Source: an uncultured Clostridia bacterium (lineage in GTDB: Bacteria > Bacillota > Clostridia > Christensenellales > UBA1242). From it: a stretch of DNA of 23,864 bases. The position numbers were made by a program, and so were the translations under genes. Below the pieces are notes generated by a model. That model had not been told where the DNA came from, did not search any database, and was given only the letters and a program-made list of their open reading frames with translations. Every line of letters starts with the position of its first letter. Within the stretch, counting starts at the first letter, position 1. The stretch is taken from the NCBI GenBank assembly GCA_947626155.1, contig CANQRC010000014.1, positions 1-23,864 on the forward strand. The letters run 5' to 3'. Shown piece after piece: positions 20,709 through 23,864 of this stretch.

Positions 20709-21356
20709 TCACATTTCGGCTTGATTTTGTCTGTTCAAAAGATTGTCAAGTGCGTTTGTAAAGGATTTTTTAGAGAGATTGTAATCTTGATAAACATCTT
20801 CATTTCTTTCAAAAATATCAAATCTTGTCCAACACAAATAAAAATCATAATTTGGGCTTTTCTCAATAAAAAATTCCTTTGCGCTGTTCTTAATTCCAGA
20901 CAAAAGAATTTCCGGCAATTTGTTGTCTCTTGCTATATATTTAATATTTCGACTAAGTGTATTGGCGTTCAGGCGATCGCCGTTAGGCTTCAAACACACA
21001 TAATCTGCGTTTTCTATGTTATAGTTGCTAAACTGAATAGAATTCTTTAATTGTTTTTCTTGTTCTTTTAAAAGTAATTGTTTTATAGTTGGCAGTAAAG
21101 GATAAGTTCTCGCAAAGCCTTCAATTTTTTCAAGTCCCCAATTATATTTGTGGCTTGTTCCGTCTTTTATATATTTCACAGGGTAGAATGTGATTTTGTT
21201 GTTGTCAAAGTCTATATCTTCCCATTTTAAGTTCAAAACTTCCAAGCGCGACAATTTGTAGGCAAATATGATTTTATAAAAGCATTCAAATTTATGTCCT
21301 TTACAGCCCTTCAAAAAGCGTTTAATTTGCTTTAAATCGTAGGTCTGTTCTTCCAT
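20709..21356 (-). CDS. Recombinase-like protein lacking catalytic residues
   Basis: The 215-residue protein aligns by eye with the catalytic domain of the neighbouring integrase: YKLSRLEVLNLKWEDIDF against YGLRRSELLGLRWKSIDF, YPLLPTIKQLLLKE against LPLLPEIEQELIEK, ADYVCLKPNG against DDYVFVNDFG, and SGIKNSAKEFF against HDLRHSCASLL. In that alignment Arg213 becomes Ser36, His329 becomes Ser153 and Arg332 becomes Lys156. No GH...Y segment follows. The arm and core-binding domains are absent. The frame is open and tightly packed between neighbours (2 bp from the upstream gene; its stop lies in the xis ribosome site), so it looks selected, not decaying. A structural or regulatory partner of the integrase is an inference. 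Confidence 0.75.
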   Translation of the reverse strand: MEEQTYDLKQIKRFLKGCKGHKFECFYKIIFAYKLSRLEVLNLKWEDIDFDNNKITFYPVKYIKDGTSHKYNWGLEKIEGFARTYPLLPTIKQLLLKEQEKQLKNSIQFSNYNIENADYVCLKPNGDRLNANTLSRNIKYIARDNKLPEILLSGIKNSAKEFFIEKSPNYDFYLCWTRFDIFERNEDVYQDYNLSKKSFTNALDNLLNRQNQAEM

Positions 21357-21358
21357 AT

Positions 21359-21748
21359 TTACTCCAATACATTTCGTAATTCTTTAACATTTTCTCTTAA
21401 TTTGTCTATAAGTTCATCACAAAGACATTCAAAATCACCACTAACAACGTTCTGCAAGTTGCCGTATCCGTCAAGTTTATAAACAGTGTCCGAGTATGTG
21501 TCACCAATAAAACAGCGAAGCCTATCAATGTCGTTATTGGCTTGTTCGATATAATATTGTATATCGTCATCATCTACAAATTCATGTTCGCGGATATAAT
21601 CGACCAGATATGGCTCGCCATATTCGTTGTCACAGTCTGTGCAGGCGTTTAGAATGTCATAATAGTTTTTCCCGCTATCCCAAGATAAGTTTTCCTTTAT
21701 TCCTTTCAATGTTCGTATCAAGTTTCGTTTGTCCGTTATTTCACTCAT
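21359..21748 (-). CDS. Acidic orphan protein
   Basis: The 129-residue protein is strongly acidic (FVDDDDIQYYIEQANNDIDRL) with a Cys-containing segment (NACTDCDNEYGEP) and predicted helices at both ends. No signal or membrane segment is visible. I do not recognise the family. Small acidic proteins in mobile-element early operons are sometimes DNA mimics or anti-restriction proteins, but nothing specific supports that here. GAGAGGTG precedes the ATG; its start overlaps the cytosine methyltransferase stop by 4 bp (ATGA). Confidence 0.75.
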   Translation of the reverse strand: MSEITDKRNLIRTLKGIKENLSWDSGKNYYDILNACTDCDNEYGEPYLVDYIREHEFVDDDDIQYYIEQANNDIDRLRCFIGDTYSDTVYKLDGYGNLQNVVSGDFECLCDELIDKLRENVKELRNVLE

Positions 21749-22839
21749 TGTTCACCTCTCAAAAAAGGATAAATTCTTTCCGCAATCCTCTTAATCATTA
21801 CAGGTGGCACACTCATTCCGCACACATACGCAATATGATCCAAACTTTCACTCAAAAAGTTATAGTCTTGTGGGAATGTCGAAATCGTAATTATATCTTC
21901 TTTTGTAAGATAAGTTTTTGTATCCCACCGGATATTGTTGCAGTGGGCTGTAATAGTGGGTGCTACTTGGTCATCATACACAAAACAGTAATTAAAAAAA
22001 GAGCTCTTGCCATTTGTTTTAATGCAAGCGTTCTGTAAATTTCTATCACCATATTTTGCTTTTGATATAAGGTTTTGCAAAGTTTCACTTAATGGCTTTT
22101 CTGGCACATTCAAGTTCTTTACTTGTTCAAAAGTGATTGGCTTATAATTAAAGGACAGATCCAATCTGTTCAGGTCAATTCCAAGTCTTGTTGCGACAAA
22201 GAATATTCTATGCCGTTTTTGCGGAATGCCCATATTTTCGCCCTTTAATAGCCAATGTTTTACTTCATATCCTATGTCGTGAAAGTGTTTGTAGATATTC
22301 TGCACATAGCGCCATGCGTTGCCTTTTGTAAGGCCTTCCACATTTTCCATAACGACAAATTTGGGCTGCAATTTGTTTACTGTTTCAATAAAGACAAAAG
22401 ACAAATCGTCAAGCGTTTGTTCTTTTTGTCCTTCTCTAAATTTCTTTTTCTTGCCCCATGTTTTTTCTCGTTTGCCTGCCATAGAAAATGTCGTGCAAGG
22501 TGGGCTTCCGTCCAGAATATCTAAATCAAACAGTTCTTGTGGTAGTTCATCATTTGGGATATTATTAAAATCTCGAATATCCATAACAAAGTTGTGTTTT
22601 GGATTATGATTTTTCACATATAAATCGTTCATGCGCTTATCAATTTCCAAACAACCAATTACATCAAATCCTGCGAGTTTATATCCCATAGTTGATCCGC
22701 CACCACACGCAAAACAGCTAAACACTTTCAATCCATTTTTCTCTGGATAATCTTTGAATGTCCATTTATAGTCATTGCTTTCTTTTGCTTTAAATCTTTC
22801 ACCTTCGCTACCCAACAAATCAAAGATAGTTTGTTGCAT
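21745..22839 (-). CDS. C5-cytosine DNA methyltransferase
   Basis: The 364-residue protein has the ordered motifs of Dcm-type enzymes: I, FSCFACGGGSTMGYKLAGF (40-58); IV, GSPPCTTFS with catalytic C115; VI, ENVEGL (165-170); VIII, QKRHRIFFVA (207-216); and X, GMSVPPVMIKRIAERI near the end. It transfers a methyl group from SAM to C5 of cytosine in a specific sequence. The recognition domain is short and the site unknown. AAGGA precedes the ATG. No cognate restriction gene is next to it in the window, so it looks like an orphan methylase, as in prophages where it protects against host restriction. Confidence 0.95.
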   Translation of the reverse strand: MQQTIFDLLGSEGERFKAKESNDYKWTFKDYPEKNGLKVFSCFACGGGSTMGYKLAGFDVIGCLEIDKRMNDLYVKNHNPKHNFVMDIRDFNNIPNDELPQELFDLDILDGSPPCTTFSMAGKREKTWGKKKKFREGQKEQTLDDLSFVFIETVNKLQPKFVVMENVEGLTKGNAWRYVQNIYKHFHDIGYEVKHWLLKGENMGIPQKRHRIFFVATRLGIDLNRLDLSFNYKPITFEQVKNLNVPEKPLSETLQNLISKAKYGDRNLQNACIKTNGKSSFFNYCFVYDDQVAPTITAHCNNIRWDTKTYLTKEDIITISTFPQDYNFLSESLDHIAYVCGMSVPPVMIKRIAERIYPFLRGEQ

Positions 22840-22863
22840 AAGCGTTCCTTATAGTTTAGATTT

Positions 22864-23535
22864 TCATTCCATAACATCACTATTCTGTGGCTGTGTAAGA
22901 GTATATCCTAATGTTCTAAAAGTGTTATATACCTTTTGCGTCAAAGTGTCTTTGTGTTCAACAACTGCGGCAGCACCACAATAATTCAGTTGAAGATAAG
23001 TCATATAAACGCAAGTTAAATCAATATCATTTGCGTAAAATACTGCTTTTTGCAAGTAATTTATATTCTTGCTATCCAAATATTCAACTGCCGCCACACA
23101 TAATCCACCGGCGCCGCAACAGGGATCGTTGATTGAAATTTTTTCTTTCTCTTTCAACTTGTCCAAATCGCCAAGAGTAATGGCTGACATAAATTGGCTA
23201 ACATGGTAGGGAGTGAAATATTGTCCTTTTGGATTTTTAGAGTTATTGCCTAAAAGTTCCATATACATCTCCCCAAGATAGTCTCCAAAGTGTCGCGATA
23301 TGCCAACAAGGACAATTTCAACTGCACTTGCAAATTCAAGCGCAACTTCCTTTTCCTCATCTGTGTATCCATTAAAAGCATTTTTCAAAGTTTGTCTGCT
23401 TTCTTTTGACATCAGCGGATCTACAACAGCGGCTGTCTTTAATGCCAAATATTCAATACAATCACAAAAAACTTGCGTTTTGTTTTTGCGATAATCAAAG
23501 AAATCAAGAATTTTCAAAGCTTCATCTTTTGTCAT
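22864..23535 (-). CDS. N6-methylase-like protein without a visible NPPY motif
   Basis: The 223-residue protein resembles the methylase core of type I HsdM: GQYFTPYHVSQFM at 104-116, the SAM-binding NDPCCGAGGLCVAA at 136-149, and an acidic ANDID at 168-172 that fits motif II. The catalytic (N/D)PP(Y/F) motif expected downstream is missing; the protein ends with VYNTFRTLGYTL and a polar tail. Short proteins of this shape occur in phages and mobile elements; activity is doubtful without another subunit. Its start overlaps the upstream zinc-ribbon gene by 4 bp. Confidence 0.85.
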   Translation of the reverse strand: MTKDEALKILDFFDYRKNKTQVFCDCIEYLALKTAAVVDPLMSKESRQTLKNAFNGYTDEEKEVALEFASAVEIVLVGISRHFGDYLGEMYMELLGNNSKNPKGQYFTPYHVSQFMSAITLGDLDKLKEKEKISINDPCCGAGGLCVAAVEYLDSKNINYLQKAVFYANDIDLTCVYMTYLQLNYCGAAAVVEHKDTLTQKVYNTFRTLGYTLTQPQNSDVME

Positions 23536-23864
23536 GACATTTGCTCATCTTTTTTGTGTTTTCTTCTTTCAAACTCTTTAAGGATTTTCTCAATTTCTTT
23601 TTGTTGTTTAATATTTTCTATTTCTTGTTCAGCAATTAAAGATTTTAAATCTACTTTATTTGGATCCTCAATTTTATAAACAACTCCACAATCGCAAGAG
23701 AGCATTTGTAGTCCGCACGCTGGGCAGCGTTCAATATCACAATTGTCTTTGTGGATTTCGCCGACATGGCAACCACAATCTCCGCACGTGGGATCTTCGC
23801 CAATGCTTGATCCCCAATCCTCATCTTCGTCACCAAAACGAATAGGATCGTAGAGTTTTCCTTG
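23532..23864 (-). CDS. Zinc-ribbon protein, 5' end outside the window
   Basis: An open frame of 110 codons runs from the window edge to a TGA at 23534-23532, overlapping the next gene's ATG by 4 bp. No start codon for it lies within the window. It reads KLYDPIRFGDEDEDWG, then a dense Cys/His region (CGDCGCHVGEIH, CDIERCPACG, LSCDCG), then a charged helix (about 40 residues, EQEIENIKQQKEIEKIL) that may be a coiled coil. The Cys/His pattern predicts one or two bound zinc ions. Similar small zinc-binding modules occur in phage and island proteins, but I cannot give a function. Confidence 0.8.
   Translation of the reverse strand, partial: QGKLYDPIRFGDEDEDWGSSIGEDPTCGDCGCHVGEIHKDNCDIERCPACGLQMLSCDCGVVYKIEDPNKVDLKSLIAEQEIENIKQQKEIEKILKEFERRKHKKDEQMS

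Larger units (their letters stand above)
17371..23864. mobile_element. End of an integrative element at tRNA-Arg (partial)
   Basis: A tyrosine integrase and an excisionase-like gene lie within 3.4 kb of the tRNA-Arg 3' end. They belong to a run of eight minus-strand genes containing two DNA-methyltransferase-type proteins and phage-like orphans. A repeat-rich non-coding strip separates the tRNA from the first gene. This is the classic layout of a prophage, integrative element or island end. The far end, and any second copy of the tRNA 3' end, lie outside the window, so element type and size are unknown. Confidence 0.72.

Noticed and set aside
21745..23535. Complete restriction-modification system
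   Set aside because: Two methylase-type genes are present, but no endonuclease or specificity subunit is seen in the window.
23651..23836. Minus-strand ORF of 61 codons at the window end
   Set aside because: It is a shifted frame of the zinc-ribbon gene, whose own frame stays open to the edge and joins the next gene by an ATGA overlap.

Overview
The window reads as AT-rich chromosome of a Bacillota-type (low-GC Gram-positive) bacterium, probably an uncultured anaerobe of the Clostridia/Bacilli kind. The support is indirect: strong AGGAGG-like ribosome sites, textbook TTGACA-17-TATAAT promoters, a YqeY protein, lipoproteins with a Cys lipobox, and a BspA-type leucine-rich surface protein. TGA is used as a stop (for example at 13770 and 23532), so the code looks standard. 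No species can be named from the sequence.

Layout. 1-330: a tRNA-Ile(GAT) on the minus strand, behind a leader carrying truncated copies of its own 5' half. 469-5580: housekeeping and small genes (a small lipoprotein, a stand-alone GlmU-like acetyltransferase, a ~100-residue conserved-looking protein, a large lipoprotein, a metallophosphoesterase overlapping a YqeY gene, tRNA-Met, a 70-residue protein). 5617-8184: a large VirB6/TrbL-like membrane protein without visible conjugation partners. 8185-8829: a dump of dispersed inverted repeats. 8830-10644: uvrC, apparently leaderless. 10706-16835: a surface-glycan locus with a GT-D (DUF1792) transferase, three family-2 glycosyltransferases, a double hexapeptide acyltransferase and a pyruvyl-transferase-family protein. 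16905-17370: a tRNA-Arg(ACG) preceded by two truncated tRNA-Arg copies.

17371 to the window end looks like one end of an integrative element inserted at the 3' end of tRNA-Arg. Next to the tRNA is a 0.3 kb non-coding block of inverted repeats and iterons resembling an attachment/recombination control region. Then come eight genes, all on the minus strand and packed with overlaps or gaps of at most about 24 bp. In transcription order they are: a zinc-ribbon protein (cut by the window edge), an N6-methylase-like protein without a visible NPPY motif, a C5-cytosine methyltransferase, an acidic orphan, a recombinase-like protein that has lost its catalytic Arg and His, an excisionase-like HTH protein, a tyrosine integrase, and a BspA-type surface protein as last gene beside the attachment region.

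Most worth a second look are the catalytically dead recombinase paralogue in the int/xis operon, the ordered repeat block between tRNA-Arg and the element, the 9-G tract in the pyruvyl-transferase gene, the 18-bp duplications in the acyltransferase gene, and the truncated tRNA 5' copies upstream of both tRNA-Ile and tRNA-Arg.
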